Under the pieces are notes generated by a model. The model ran no database searches and was not told where the DNA came from. It saw only the letters and a program-made list of their open reading frames with translations. A stretch of DNA of 34,679 bases from Deltaproteobacteria bacterium. Its GTDB lineage: Bacteria > Desulfobacterota > Desulfobaccia > Desulfobaccales > 0-14-0-80-60-11. Position numbers and translations under genes: made by a program. Positions 7,276 to 14,790 of this stretch are shown piece by piece. Within the stretch, counting starts at the first letter, position 1. Each line of letters starts with the position of its first letter. The stretch lies in the NCBI GenBank assembly GCA_030018495.1, contig JASEFS010000035.1, forward strand, positions 1 through 34,679, in the 5' to 3' direction.

Positions 7276-8729
7276 CCGGATGTCATAAGGGAAGAAATCC
7301 GGCCCTCGGGGCTTTTTTCGCCCCCGGCCTTCTTCCCGGAATGTAACCCTCTCTCGATGAGGCCGAACAAGGTGCGGCCCTTGTGGAGGGTTTCTTCATA
7401 TTCCTCCGCTTCGTCGGAATCATAAACCACGCCGCCGCCCACGGAAAAATGGCCCCACCCCTTGGAGATGACGGCCGTGCGGATGGCGATGTTCAGGTCC
7501 AGATTGCCGTGCAGCCCCAGGTAGCCGATGGCGCCGGTGTACACGTGCCGGACCTGGGGCTCCAGTTCATCGATGATCTCCATGGCCCGTATTTTGGGGC
7601 AGCCGGTGATGGAGCCGCCGGGAAAGGTGGCCTTGAGGATGTCCACATGGCTGATGCCGGGGCGAAGCTGCCCGGTCACGATGGACACCAGGTGATAGAC
7701 GTTCTGATAAGCCTCCAGGCGCTTGTGCTCCGCCACCCTGACGCTGCGCACCCGGCAGACCTTGCCCAAATCATTGCGCAGCAGGTCGACTATCATGGAG
7801 AGCTCTGCGTCGTCCTTGAGGCTGGCGGCCAATTCCCGGCGCATGGCCTCATCTTCCTCCGAAGTGGCGCCCCGCGGCCGGGTGCCTTTGATGGGCCGGG
7901 TTTCCAGGTAATCCCCCCGGCGGTAAAGGAAGCGCTCCATGGAGGTGGACAGTATGCGGAAATCCCGGCAATTCAGATACGCATAAAACGGCGCGGGGTT
8001 CAGGGCAAAAAGATTTTGGAAGAGGGTGTAAGGCTCGCCTGCCAGGGGGAAAGAAAAACGCTGGGAAAGGTTGACCTGGTAAACGTCGCCCTGCCGGATG
8101 TAGTCACGGATGCGGCCCACTGATTTTAAATAAGCCTCACGGCTGAAGTTGCTCTTTAGCGGCCCCACGCTATAGGGAGGCGGCTGATGTTCGAGCCCCG
8201 GCAGGTCCTTCTCTTCGGGAGGCGTGAGCCGCCCTGAGGCATCTTCATGGTGCAGAGTTATGTTCCAAAATTTTCCGGCCTGCCGATCATGGATAATCAA
8301 TCGGCGGGGAAACGCCAGCACCATTTCCGGCAGACCCAGATCATCCACAGCTGTTGTTGGGAGGCGTTCGATATGATTCTTCAAATCGTACGCCAAAAAC
8401 CCCATACCGCCGGCGCTCAACGGCTCAAGGGGCGTCGGCCCGGGAAGCTCCAAGGCGTTCAGGAGGTCTTGCAGCACCGTGAACGGGCTGCCGAGCCTTG
8501 CCTGGGCTTGCTGCCCTTGCTCTATGACAATGTGGCTGCCTTTGGCCCGAAAAACCAGAAACGGATCCCAGCCCATAATGGAATAGCGAGCACAGTCCAG
8601 GTCGCCGCCGCTCAAAAGCAGCATGGCATAAGGGCTCCGGCATAGGGGCCCGAACAGCTCAGCCAGGCTCGTAACGGAGCCGGGAGGCTGGTAAGGCTCT
8701 ATTTTAATATCCGCAACTCGGCCGAACAT
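7272..8729 (-). CDS. pabB: Aminodeoxychorismate synthase component I
   Basis: This 485-residue chorismate-binding enzyme adds ammonia, supplied by PabA, to chorismate to give aminodeoxychorismate. The decisive residue is Lys281 in RPIKGTRPRG (278-287): PabB enzymes use this lysine as nucleophile, whereas anthranilate synthase TrpE has Ala at this place (PIAGT). The C-terminal core is intact, including GSITGCPKIRAMEIIDELEP; here Cys replaces the more usual Ala of GAPK. The N-terminal part (about 1-185) is the usual divergent TrpE/PabB N-domain. The ATG at 8729 follows a tract of AAAACTG repeats with no clear ribosome binding site. The gene is downstream of pabA and overlaps pabC. Confidence 0.93.
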   Translation of the reverse strand: MFGRVADIKIEPYQPPGSVTSLAELFGPLCRSPYAMLLLSGGDLDCARYSIMGWDPFLVFRAKGSHIVIEQGQQAQARLGSPFTVLQDLLNALELPGPTPLEPLSAGGMGFLAYDLKNHIERLPTTAVDDLGLPEMVLAFPRRLIIHDRQAGKFWNITLHHEDASGRLTPPEEKDLPGLEHQPPPYSVGPLKSNFSREAYLKSVGRIRDYIRQGDVYQVNLSQRFSFPLAGEPYTLFQNLFALNPAPFYAYLNCRDFRILSTSMERFLYRRGDYLETRPIKGTRPRGATSEEDEAMRRELAASLKDDAELSMIVDLLRNDLGKVCRVRSVRVAEHKRLEAYQNVYHLVSIVTGQLRPGISHVDILKATFPGGSITGCPKIRAMEIIDELEPQVRHVYTGAIGYLGLHGNLDLNIAIRTAVISKGWGHFSVGGGVVYDSDEAEEYEETLHKGRTLFGLIERGLHSGKKAGGEKSPEGRISSLMTSG

Positions 8730-8738
8730 TAATATCTC

Positions 8739-8768
8739 GTTTTCAGTTTTCAGTTTTCAGTTTTTTTT
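8739..8768. repeat. Tandem heptamer repeat (GTTTTCA)n
   Basis: Three to four head-to-tail copies of a 7-bp unit (TTTTCAG) followed by a T run lie between pabA and pabB, immediately upstream of the pabB start. It belongs to a set of 7-bp-period tracts scattered through this window's intergenic DNA. Confidence 0.8.
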
Positions 8769-8831
8769 CGGCAAAGACCGGAAGTCGGTCGAAAGCAGGA
8801 CCTCAACTTTGACCTTTGATGAACTTTAAAA

Positions 8832-9398
8832 CTATCTGCCCAGCTTCAGAAAATTACCCGCCAGTTCGTAGCCGTAAGTCGTGAGAAACGATTCAGGATG
8901 AAACTGAACTCCATGCAAGGGGTATTCTTTATGACTGAGGCCCATTATTACCCCTTCTGAAGTCCAGGCGGTGATTTCCAGTTCAGCGGCAAGGACGTCC
9001 GCAACCAGGGAATGATAACGGGCCCCCCACAACGGCGAGGGCAGGCCCTGGAATAACCCTTGGCCGCGATGAAAGATGCGGTGCCGCTTGCCGTGCACCG
9101 GGACAGGGGCGCGGACCGTGCGCCCGCCGAAAACTTCATTGATGGCCTGATGCCCCAGGCATACTCCCAAAATGGGGATATCCTGGTAAAATCGGGCAAT
9201 CACCGCCTTGCTGACGCCGGCTTGGGCCGGCGCCTTGGGACCCGGGGAGATGCACAGCCACCTGGGTTTCAGCGCGGCAATTTCCGCCGGGCAGATGGCG
9301 TCATGGCGGAAGACCAGCACCTCAAGATCGAATTCATAAAAAAGCTGCACCAGGTTATAGGTGAAGGAGTCGTAATTGTCGATCATGACCAGGCGCAT
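8832..9398 (-). CDS. pabA: Glutamine amidotransferase, aminodeoxychorismate/anthranilate synthase component II
   Basis: This 188-residue class I glutamine amidotransferase releases ammonia from glutamine for the partner PabB. The catalytic triad is complete: Cys80 in GVCLGHQ (78-84), and His167 and Glu169 in QFHPES (165-170). The N-terminal MIDNYDSFTYN (5-15) and SPGPKAP (51-57) are typical of PabA/TrpG. PabA and TrpG cannot be separated reliably by sequence, and many bacteria share one subunit between folate and tryptophan synthesis. The pabB and pabC genes directly downstream, and the absence of trp genes here, favour PabA. A minus-strand terminator lies 13 bp upstream of the start, so the promoter is either very close or the gene is expressed by read-through. 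Confidence 0.92.
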   Translation of the reverse strand: MRLVMIDNYDSFTYNLVQLFYEFDLEVLVFRHDAICPAEIAALKPRWLCISPGPKAPAQAGVSKAVIARFYQDIPILGVCLGHQAINEVFGGRTVRAPVPVHGKRHRIFHRGQGLFQGLPSPLWGARYHSLVADVLAAELEITAWTSEGVIMGLSHKEYPLHGVQFHPESFLTTYGYELAGNFLKLGR

Positions 9399-9410
9399 GC
9401 ATTCACCCCG

Positions 9411-9445
9411 AAAACAAAAAGGCCACCCAGGAGCCTGGGTGGCCT
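9411..9445 (-). terminator. Rho-independent terminator
   Basis: A near-perfect inverted repeat (AGGCCACCCAGG at 9420-9431 against CCTGGGTGGCCT at 9434-9445) is followed on the minus strand by TTTTTGTTTT. It would end transcription coming from the gene at 9529-9888. Because it sits 13 bp before the pabA start, it could alternatively work as an attenuator in the pabA leader. Confidence 0.85.
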
Positions 9446-9528
9446 CAGCGGGCCTGACATAACTCCAAAACCTCTTTAGCTCATTTAAGCTTCGCTGTCA
9501 AGTCAATCTCTTCGGGATCAAAATTCCT

Positions 9529-9888
9529 TCAAGCGTCCATCCGTCTTTCGGGATACAGGCGGATAAAGTACATAGTGCCGAACGCGGTGGCCTTTAAGCG
9601 GTGACTGTAGCTGTCATAGTGAGTCAAATAGGCCTCCTCAAAATCGGTGTCCACCGCCAGGCTTAGAGCCTTGTCCCAATCGCCGCCGCAAGCCTGCACC
9701 AGGGCCTGGGTGATCACCGCCCCGCCGTTTCGGGCTGTGGGGTCTACGGCAAACGCGGCCCCGCAGCGAGGGCATTCGCCGCCGTCAAATTCATACCATA
9801 AGCCTTCCAGTTCCTCGGGCCGGGGGATCTCCGACCGACAAAATGGACAGAGAACCGGCGCGGTCCGGTCCTGCCGCATATTAAGCAC
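9529..9888 (-). CDS. Zinc-ribbon hypothetical protein
   Basis: This protein of about 119 residues is not recognised. Two Cys pairs near the N-terminus, CPFC and CPRC about 25 residues apart, should form a zinc ribbon. The remainder has a Gly-rich loop and an aromatic, Tyr-rich C-terminus (YLTHYDSYSHR, then MYFIRLYPERR). The longest reading frame runs up to 9975, but that extension has no ribosome binding site. AGGAGG at 9895-9900 lies 6 bp before a GTG at 9888, which I take as the start; an ATG at 9879 is the alternative. The gene is divergent from the two small genes that begin at 10021. Function unknown. Confidence 0.65.
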   Translation of the reverse strand: MLNMRQDRTAPVLCPFCRSEIPRPEELEGLWYEFDGGECPRCGAAFAVDPTARNGGAVITQALVQACGGDWDKALSLAVDTDFEEAYLTHYDSYSHRLKATAFGTMYFIRLYPERRMDA

Positions 9889-9959
9889 CACATGCCTCCT
9901 GGCTGTTAGTTTTTTTATTATCACCAATTTTTCGCCGACAGGCAATCCGCTTTCATTTC

Positions 9960-9988
9960 TTGACAGCATCAACAAGGGTGTTTATCTT
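9960..9988 (+). promoter_or_regulatory. Strong sigma-70-like promoter
   Basis: A perfect TTGACA (9960-9965) is followed after exactly 17 bp by TATCTT (9983-9988). It lies 32 bp upstream of the small gene starting at 10021, whose ribosome binding site is AAAGGAG at 10008-10014. Confidence 0.7.
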
Positions 9989-10020
9989 GGGGTTAGTTTT
10001 TCAGGGAAAGGAGAGCCATC

Positions 10021-10197
10021 ATGCCGGTCACGGTTTCTTTCAGCGACGCCGAGCAGCAGAGAATTGAAGCTATCCTCATCGACAAGGACCAGGAAGAGGC
10101 CTTACGGTTTTGTTCCGATTTGCTGGATAAATTCAGAAAACTGGAAGGCCACGCCTGCGGACCGAAACCCGCCGAAGGCTATCCGGGACACGGTTGA
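10021..10197 (+). CDS. Small protein, first of a tandem paralog pair
   Basis: This is a 58-residue open frame with very good expression signals: a consensus promoter at 9960 and AAAGGAG 7 bp before the ATG. The protein begins MPVTVSFSDAEQQRIEAI and contains LIDKDQEEALRFCSDLLDKF, then GHACGPKP near the C-terminus. The next gene (10270-10431) encodes a clear paralog sharing I-D-(K/R)-D-(K/Q)-E-E-A, a Phe three residues later, and GHACG. The charged middle should form an amphipathic helix, and Cys46 in the GHACG motif is shared. I do not recognise the family. A metal- or redox-related role for the His/Cys motif is possible but only inferred. It is too short to appear in most automatic ORF lists. 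Confidence 0.7.
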   Translation: MPVTVSFSDAEQQRIEAILIDKDQEEALRFCSDLLDKFRKLEGHACGPKPAEGYPGHG

Positions 10198-10269
10198 TCG
10201 ACCGGATGACTTGTTCTTGTCGCACTTCTGTGATTATCTTACCCTGCCCGACACGCGAAGGAGAACAAT

Positions 10270-10431
10270 ATGGCGGAAAAACTCTTGATTTTTGAAGACA
10301 AAGACCAAATCTACATCGAGGGCATCTGCATCGACCGGGACAAGGAGGAAGCCATGAAGTTCCTGAGCGAGCTTCATAATCGCCTCAAGGAACATCCCGG
10401 CCACGCCTGCGGTTTCAGAGGGTTCAAGTAA
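10270..10431 (+). CDS. Small protein, second of a tandem paralog pair
   Basis: This is a 53-residue protein with a strong ribosome binding site (GAAGGAG, 10258-10264) 5 bp before the ATG. Its sequence MAEKLLIFEDKDQIYIEG leads into ICIDRDKEEAMKFLSELHNR and ends in a GHACGFRGFK tail. The conserved core with its upstream neighbour is I-D-x-D-x-E-E-A-x-(R/K)-F followed about 20 residues later by GHACG, so the pair arose by duplication. It lies 72 bp after the first copy and 35 bp before the phosphoesterase gene, and all three are probably co-transcribed. Function unknown; no signal peptide or membrane segment is present. Confidence 0.7.
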   Translation: MAEKLLIFEDKDQIYIEGICIDRDKEEAMKFLSELHNRLKEHPGHACGFRGFK

Positions 10432-10466
10432 ACCGCCCCTTTTCTCCCAAAAAACTTGGAGAATAA

Positions 10467-11096
10467 ATGCGGCGGCTGGCTCTGGTAGCGGACACCCACA
10501 CCTACCAGGCCGGCCTGCCGCGTTTGCTCGCTTTCTTTCAGAGCCGGGGGTTGACGGACCTGGCCTGCCTGGGCGACTGCCCGCCTGAGCCCTTCCGCCC
10601 CTGGCTTGACTCCCCCCGGCACCGGCTTTACTGGGTGTACGACTTTTACGGGCCGGAACTGCCCGAGGCCACGGCCAGCGGCATGGGCCTGAAGATTCCC
10701 GGCAATGTTTTTATAGCCCACACCCGGGCCCTGGTGTGGACGCATTTTAAGGACGAAATCCACGCCTACCTGGACGGCCCGGCCAGCGGAAGGGCTCCCC
10801 TCATGCTGTGCCACGGGCATACCCACGTACCCAGCCTGACCCACTACAAGCCGCCGGTCTACCGCCTCCTATATATAAACGACGCCTTGCACCCCCGGGA
10901 ATTCCGGCCCCGGCAGGCCTGTATCGGGCTGGAAGCGGACACCTGCTACCTCCTGGTGCCCGGGGCCTTCACCCTCGAGGAAGGCCGCTATCCCGCGTTC
11001 AGCTTCGCGGTCCTGGACCTCGCGGCCCGCCGGGTGGCCATGGTGTCCCTCACGGGCCTGGAGGGGCTGGAGGAATTGGAGCTGTTCGGCAAGTAA
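10467..11096 (+). CDS. Metallophosphoesterase family protein
   Basis: This 209-residue protein has the calcineurin-like phosphoesterase layout: VADTHTY near the N-terminus (Asp-x-His), LACLGDC near residue 34, IAHTR near 88 and CHGHTHVPS near 113. The central GN(C/H)D motif is not visible; it is replaced by WVYDFYG, so one metal ligand or the catalytic His is uncertain. A TTGGAGA ribosome binding site precedes the ATG. It follows the two small paralogous genes closely and is probably the last gene of their transcript. It is only distantly similar to the phosphoesterase at 5167-5700. Substrate unknown. Confidence 0.75.
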   Translation: MRRLALVADTHTYQAGLPRLLAFFQSRGLTDLACLGDCPPEPFRPWLDSPRHRLYWVYDFYGPELPEATASGMGLKIPGNVFIAHTRALVWTHFKDEIHAYLDGPASGRAPLMLCHGHTHVPSLTHYKPPVYRLLYINDALHPREFRPRQACIGLEADTCYLLVPGAFTLEEGRYPAFSFAVLDLAARRVAMVSLTGLEGLEELELFGK

Positions 11097-11098
11097 GG

Positions 11099-11156
11099 GT
11101 TTTGGTTTTCCGTTTTCCGTTTTTGGTTTTTGGTTTTTGGTTTTTGGTTTTTGGTT
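11099..11156. repeat. Tandem heptamer repeat (GGTTTTT)n with CCGTTTT variants
   Basis: About eight 7-bp units, at first GGTTTTC and CGTTTTC and then perfect GGTTTTT, directly follow the phosphoesterase stop codon. The period is exactly 7 bp throughout. Confidence 0.85.
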
Positions 11157-11320
11157 ATATAGTGGTTCCTGGGCGGAAGCCTGGTAACCAGTCAAAACGA
11201 TCCCATTGGCTAGGCAACCCGCAGGGCATGATCTGCCCCACCTGGTTTTTAGAGCTGTCCCAAGGCCAAGATGATGCATTGGAGCACCCCGGCCGCCCAA
11301 TCTCCCGGACGCGCCCGGTG

Positions 11321-11347
11321 GCACAGGCGTCTCGCCTGTGCGTTTTT
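11321..11347 (+). terminator. Hairpin repeat with T run, probable terminator
   Basis: GCACAGGCG and CGCCTGTGC form a perfect 9-bp stem around TCT, followed by GTTTTT. It could terminate plus-strand transcripts from the phosphoesterase region. The same stem recurs at 34631-34651 and, imperfectly, at 21241-21260, so it is also a dispersed repeat. Confidence 0.5.
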
Positions 11348-11648
11348 AACTGATCCGCAAATGTCGGAATAAGGTCTTGCCTGCGTTCCTGGGTCAGCTT
11401 GTCCCCTTGCCCTGTAAATGTCAGGCCTTGAAAAATCGCATCGCGCCTCCAGCACGCCTCACAATATAGGCAATCCCGGCCTTGAGCCCAGGCGGGACCC
11501 CTGGCGGGACGCCTGTGCCACCAAGGTTATTTTTGTCCGGGAAGCCATGGCGCGCCGGAGAGACCCATATTGTCAGGGGAAGCAAAATTTGACCGCGCCT
11601 ATGGTGGGAACCGCATGCCTGTTTGAAGGAATCAAAAACCAGCTACAG

Positions 11649-11740
11649 AAAACTGAAAACTGAAAACTGAAAACCGAAAACCCCCTTACGACGCTTCGAT
11701 CCCCCCGTAAACCAAAAACCAAAAACTAAAAACCAAAAAC
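11649..11740. repeat. Two tandem heptamer tracts, (AAAACTG)n and (AAAAACC)n
   Basis: The first tract (11649-11680) has four AAAACTG/AAAACCG units and the second (11709-11740) about four AAAAACC units, separated by a unique C-rich spacer. The second tract overlaps the 3' end of the NUDIX frame. Confidence 0.8.
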
Positions 11741-12289
11741 CGCGTTTCCGGATTCCGGCACCAGGCGCCACTTGCCGGCCCGGAGCTCCTCCAGCACCAG
11801 GGCATCGGTGGGGAAGGCCAGGGGCGCCGGGGGCGCGGCCAGGGGAAAGAAGCGGGCGTCGTCCAGGTCGTCCGCGGGCGCGAGCCTGCCGCCTGTCACC
11901 CGGCCCGCGAACCAGAGGCCCACGGTGAGGCGCTTGGGGTCGTGAAAGTTGGAGTGCACGGCCACGACCTCCCCCACTTCCACCCTGAGGCCGGTTTCTT
12001 CGGCGAACTCCCGGGCCGCGGCGGCCCGGACCTCCTCGCCCCACTCCACATAGCCGCAGGGGATGCACCAGGCCCCGGCGTACTTGTTCCCTTTCCTTCG
12101 ACCCCAGAGGATGTCGCCGCCCCGGCGCACGATGACGGCCACGCCCACCGCGGGGTTGACATAGTGGACCCGGCCGCAGGCGGCGCAGACCAGACGGGCC
12201 TGGCCGTTGATTTCTTTGGCTTCCAGAGGTCCGCCGCAGCGGGGGCAGAAGCGCAGGTCCGGAGGCAGGGGAAAAGGCGCAGATATCAT
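11726..12289 (-). CDS. NUDIX hydrolase with N-terminal zinc ribbon
   Basis: This protein of about 187 residues hydrolyses a nucleoside diphosphate linked to another moiety. An N-terminal zinc ribbon (CPRC, then CAAC about 18 residues later) precedes the NUDIX domain. The NUDIX box GYVEWGEEVRAAAAREFAEE plus the following TGL matches Gx5Ex7REUXEE. This zinc ribbon plus NUDIX layout resembles NudC-type and related NUDIX proteins, but the NudC-specific C-terminal signature is not evident. The ATG at 12289 is preferred because the longer frame to 12403 would run through a terminator hairpin. The last few residues (NAVFGF) come from repeat DNA, so the C-terminus was probably altered by repeat insertion or expansion. 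Confidence 0.8.
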   Translation of the reverse strand: MISAPFPLPPDLRFCPRCGGPLEAKEINGQARLVCAACGRVHYVNPAVGVAVIVRRGGDILWGRRKGNKYAGAWCIPCGYVEWGEEVRAAAAREFAEETGLRVEVGEVVAVHSNFHDPKRLTVGLWFAGRVTGGRLAPADDLDDARFFPLAAPPAPLAFPTDALVLEELRAGKWRLVPESGNAVFGF

Positions 12290-12312
12290 GTCGCTATCAT
12301 AGCACGCCAAAA

Positions 12313-12340
12313 GAAAAAGGGCAGCGGTAATGCCGCTGCC
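12313..12340 (-). terminator. Rho-independent terminator, or attenuator of the NUDIX gene
   Basis: GGGCAGCGG (12319-12327) and CCGCTGCCC (12333-12341) form a perfect 9-bp stem, followed on the minus strand by TTTTTCTTTT. It lies only about 25 bp upstream of the NUDIX start. It would therefore either end the candidate RNA at 12317-12516 or control read-through into the NUDIX gene. Confidence 0.8.
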
Positions 12341-12516
12341 CCATGGTCTATCGCCTCTCCTAAGTTCAACTTGATGAAGGGATAAGGGTAGCCGGGCCAG
12401 CAACCTTCAGTAATCAAACCTGCACTTAGGCGGATTCTCAGGGCATCTAGCCGGTCATCGCGATAGATCCTGAAAGGCAAAACCACTTGCAGTCCTTGAT
12501 TAGCAGTTGCAAGTCC
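12317..12516 (-). ncRNA. Candidate structured RNA, 6S-like in size, or regulatory leader
   Basis: Reading the minus strand there are nested long-range pairings in this gene-free stretch. GGATCTATCGC (12460-12470) pairs with GGCGATAGACC (12345-12355) with one bulge; inside it CCTAAGT pairs with ACTTAGG (12424-12430 with 12359-12365); inside that TTGATTACTGAAGG pairs with CCTTCATCAA (12404-12417 with 12371-12380). A further hairpin, ACTTGCA/TGCAAGT, sits at 12486-12515, and a perfect terminator ends the element. The result is an elongated rod of about 200 nt, the size and shape of 6S RNA. No 6S sequence signature could be confirmed by eye. A cis-acting leader of the NUDIX gene is equally possible. 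A 78-residue frame crossing it reads through the terminator and is not credible. Confidence 0.4.
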
Positions 12517-12559
12517 GGGCAAAATCCTTTAAAAAAAATCGGGTTAGGCAACGACAAAG

Positions 12560-12678
12560 GCAGGGGCCGGAACCGGTCTCCTGAATCCCGGGCGGGTTCA
12601 GGCCAGGGCCCTTAAAGGCCGGGGTCGCCCCGCCAAATCTGCCAAGGCATTTAGCAGGCTGCGTAACCCCGCCCCTGC
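12560..12678. other. Multi-hairpin element in the leader region of the EF-G gene
   Basis: GCAGGGGC (12560-12567) is complementary to GCCCCTGC (12671-12678). Between them lie consecutive hairpins: CCTGAA.CCC/GGG.TTCAGG (12580-12602), GGGG-TCG-CCCC (12621-12631) and AAA..TGCC-AA-GGCA-TTT (12635-12652), plus GGCC-rich pairings at 12601-12620. This looks like a closed multi-branch RNA. The coding strand is uncertain: on plus it would be the 5' leader of the EF-G paralog, on minus it would precede the candidate RNA at 12317-12516. No known riboswitch consensus was matched. Confidence 0.35.
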
Positions 12679-12753
12679 ATTGCATTTAAAAATATTGCAT
12701 CAAATCCGGGCGTTTCTCACATAGCCAATCCCACAGAGCTTAAAGGCACCAGC

Positions 12754-14790
12754 GTGAGCGCGGTCAAACTGGAAAACTTAAGAAACATCGGCATCATCGC
12801 GCACATCGACGCGGGCAAGACCACGCTTACGGAGCGCATCCTCTACTATACGGGCCGCACCCACAAGATGGGGGAGGTGCACAACGGCGCGGCGGTCATG
12901 GACTGGATGCCCGAAGAGCAGGAGCGGGGCATCACCATCACCGCGGCGGTGACCACCTGCCAGTGGAAGGGCGCGGTGATCAATCTCATCGACACGCCGG
13001 GGCACGTGGACTTCACCATCGAAGTGGAGCGCTCCCTGCGGGTCCTGGACGGGGCCATCGGGGTGTTCGACGCGGTGAGCGGGGTGGAGCCCCAATCCGA
13101 AACGGTGTGGCACCAGGCCGACCGCTACAAGGTCCCGAAGCTGGCCTTCATCAACAAGATGGACCGCCCCGGCGCGGACTACTGGATGAGCGTGGAAAGC
13201 CTCAAAGAGAAGCTGGGCGCGCACCCCCTGACCATCACCATCCCCTGGGGGGCCGAAGACCGCTTCCAGGGCGTCATCGACCTCCTGTCCCTGAAGGCCC
13301 TGAGGTGGCAGGAAGAGACCCTGGGCGCGGCCTTCGACGAACTGGAGATTCCCGAGGGCCTCAAGGAGGAGGCCGCAGCCCGGCGGGAGGCGATGCTGGA
13401 AGCCTTGGCGGAGGTGGACGACGCGTTCATGGAGGCCTACCTGGCGGACCGGCCCTTTACGCCGGAAGAGCTTAAAGACGCCATCCACCGGGCCACCATT
13501 GCGCTCAAGGCGGTGCCGGTCTATGCCGGCGCGGCCTTGCGCAACAAAGGCATTCAGCCCCTTTTGGACGGCATCAAGCTGTTTCTTCCCAATCCCCTGG
13601 AAGTCCCGCCTATACACGGGGAGAACCCCAGGACCGGCAAAGAGGAAACCCGACCGGCCCGGACCGACGGCCCGCTGGCCGCGCTGGCCTTCAAGATACA
13701 AATTTTGCAGGGCCAGCGGCTGACCTATGCGCGGCTTTATTCCGGGACGCTCAAAGCCAGGCAGGACGTGTACAATTCCATTAAAAAGGTGTCCGAGAAG
13801 GTGGGGGGCATTCTGCGCATGCACGCGCACAAGCGCGAACAGCTGGACGAGGCCCGGGCCGGCCAGATCGTGGCCCTGGCGGGCCTCAAGGTCACCACCA
13901 CCGGCGACACGCTGTGCGACTCGGCCAACCCCATCATTCTGGAGCCCATTTCCGCGTACGTGCCCGTGATCTCCCTGGCCATCGAGCCGGAGACCCGGGA
14001 GGACCAGGAGCGGCTGGGGCCGGCTCTGGCCCGCATGTCCGAAGAGGACCCGAGCCTTCGCATCCACACCGACGAAGACACGGGTCAGACCCTCCTGTCC
14101 GGCATGGGCGAGCTGCACCTGGAAGTGGTCCTGCACCGGCTGGAGCGGGAGTTCAACACCCATCTGCGCTCGGGCCGCCCCCAGGTGGTCTATCGGGAAA
14201 CCATTGCTGCCGAAGCCGAAGCCACGGGTGTTTTCGACCGGGAGCTGGCCGGCAAGGCCCACTTCGCCCAGGTGACCCTCAAGGTGTCGCCCCGGAAGCA
14301 GGGCGCGGGCAATTTCTTTCTCTCCCACCTGCCGGAAGACCATCCGGCCCATGCCTTTGTGCCGGTGGTGTCCCAGGCCGTGGCCGAGGGGCTGGAGGGC
14401 GGGCCGGTGCACGGCTACCCGGCCGTGGATGTCATGGCGGAGCTTTTGGACGCGTCGGTGCGGGAGGGGCAAAGCACCGAGATGGCCTTCAGGGTTGCGG
14501 CCATGGCCGCGCTGAGGCAGGCCATGATACAGGCCAAGCCCCTGGTTCTGGAACCCATCATGAAGGTGGAGATCATCACCCCGGAGGAGTTCACCGGCGA
14601 GGTCATCGGCGATCTGCATGCCCGCAAGGGAAAAACCGAGCAGCTCCTGGCCAAGGGGCCGGTGCGCCTGATATCGGGACACGCGCCGCTGTCCCAGATG
14701 TTCGGCTACGCCACGACGCTGCGCTCCCTGACCCAGGGCCGGGGCACCTTTACCTTGCAGTTTGACCATTTCGGGAGCGTGGAGAAGTAG
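12754..14790 (+). CDS. fusA: Elongation factor G paralog (EF-G2-like)
   Basis: This 678-residue translational GTPase has the full EF-G domain order. The GTPase domain carries AHIDAGKT (16-23), RGITI (58-62), DTPGH (80-84) and NKMD near 134. Domain II follows at about 300-390, domain IV near 465-590 begins at VVYRETI, and the C-terminal domain V carries EPIMKVEI and GDLHARKG. It starts with GTG. The domain IV tip differs from the canonical factor: the usual GGRGQYGHV loop reads AGKAHFAQV, and the HDVDSSE loop reads REGQSTE, so the conserved tip His is absent. It is not next to rpsL, rpsG or tuf, as the main EF-G gene usually is. This suggests a second EF-G, such as the recycling-type EF-G2 known from Deltaproteobacteria and spirochaetes; that is inference. 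The symbol is only a family label. Confidence 0.85.
   Translation: MSAVKLENLRNIGIIAHIDAGKTTLTERILYYTGRTHKMGEVHNGAAVMDWMPEEQERGITITAAVTTCQWKGAVINLIDTPGHVDFTIEVERSLRVLDGAIGVFDAVSGVEPQSETVWHQADRYKVPKLAFINKMDRPGADYWMSVESLKEKLGAHPLTITIPWGAEDRFQGVIDLLSLKALRWQEETLGAAFDELEIPEGLKEEAAARREAMLEALAEVDDAFMEAYLADRPFTPEELKDAIHRATIALKAVPVYAGAALRNKGIQPLLDGIKLFLPNPLEVPPIHGENPRTGKEETRPARTDGPLAALAFKIQILQGQRLTYARLYSGTLKARQDVYNSIKKVSEKVGGILRMHAHKREQLDEARAGQIVALAGLKVTTTGDTLCDSANPIILEPISAYVPVISLAIEPETREDQERLGPALARMSEEDPSLRIHTDEDTGQTLLSGMGELHLEVVLHRLEREFNTHLRSGRPQVVYRETIAAEAEATGVFDRELAGKAHFAQVTLKVSPRKQGAGNFFLSHLPEDHPAHAFVPVVSQAVAEGLEGGPVHGYPAVDVMAELLDASVREGQSTEMAFRVAAMAALRQAMIQAKPLVLEPIMKVEIITPEEFTGEVIGDLHARKGKTEQLLAKGPVRLISGHAPLSQMFGYATTLRSLTQGRGTFTLQFDHFGSVEK

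Larger units (their letters stand above)
11097..11725. other. Repeat-rich non-coding stretch
   Basis: No convincing gene is visible in these 629 bases. It begins with tandem 7-bp units (11099-11156), carries a GCACAGGCG hairpin followed by T residues (11321-11347) and a half copy of the same repeat at 11503-11520, and ends with two further heptamer tracts (11649-11740), the last of which supplies the stop codon of the NUDIX gene. Short frames here have no ribosome binding site. Confidence 0.7.

Noticed and set aside
11099-11740. The heptamer tracts as a CRISPR array.
   Set aside because: The units are 7 bp and contiguous with no spacers, and no cas gene is near.
12560-12600. CAGGAGACC on the minus strand resembles the core of the cobalamin riboswitch B12 box.
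   Set aside because: The rest of the riboswitch (the GGGAA..GGTG.AA.TCC core) is not present upstream, and no cobalamin gene follows.
12317-12678. The structured region as a tmRNA or RNase P RNA gene.
   Set aside because: No tRNA-like end, tag frame or GAGGAAAGTCC-type P4 segment is found on either strand.
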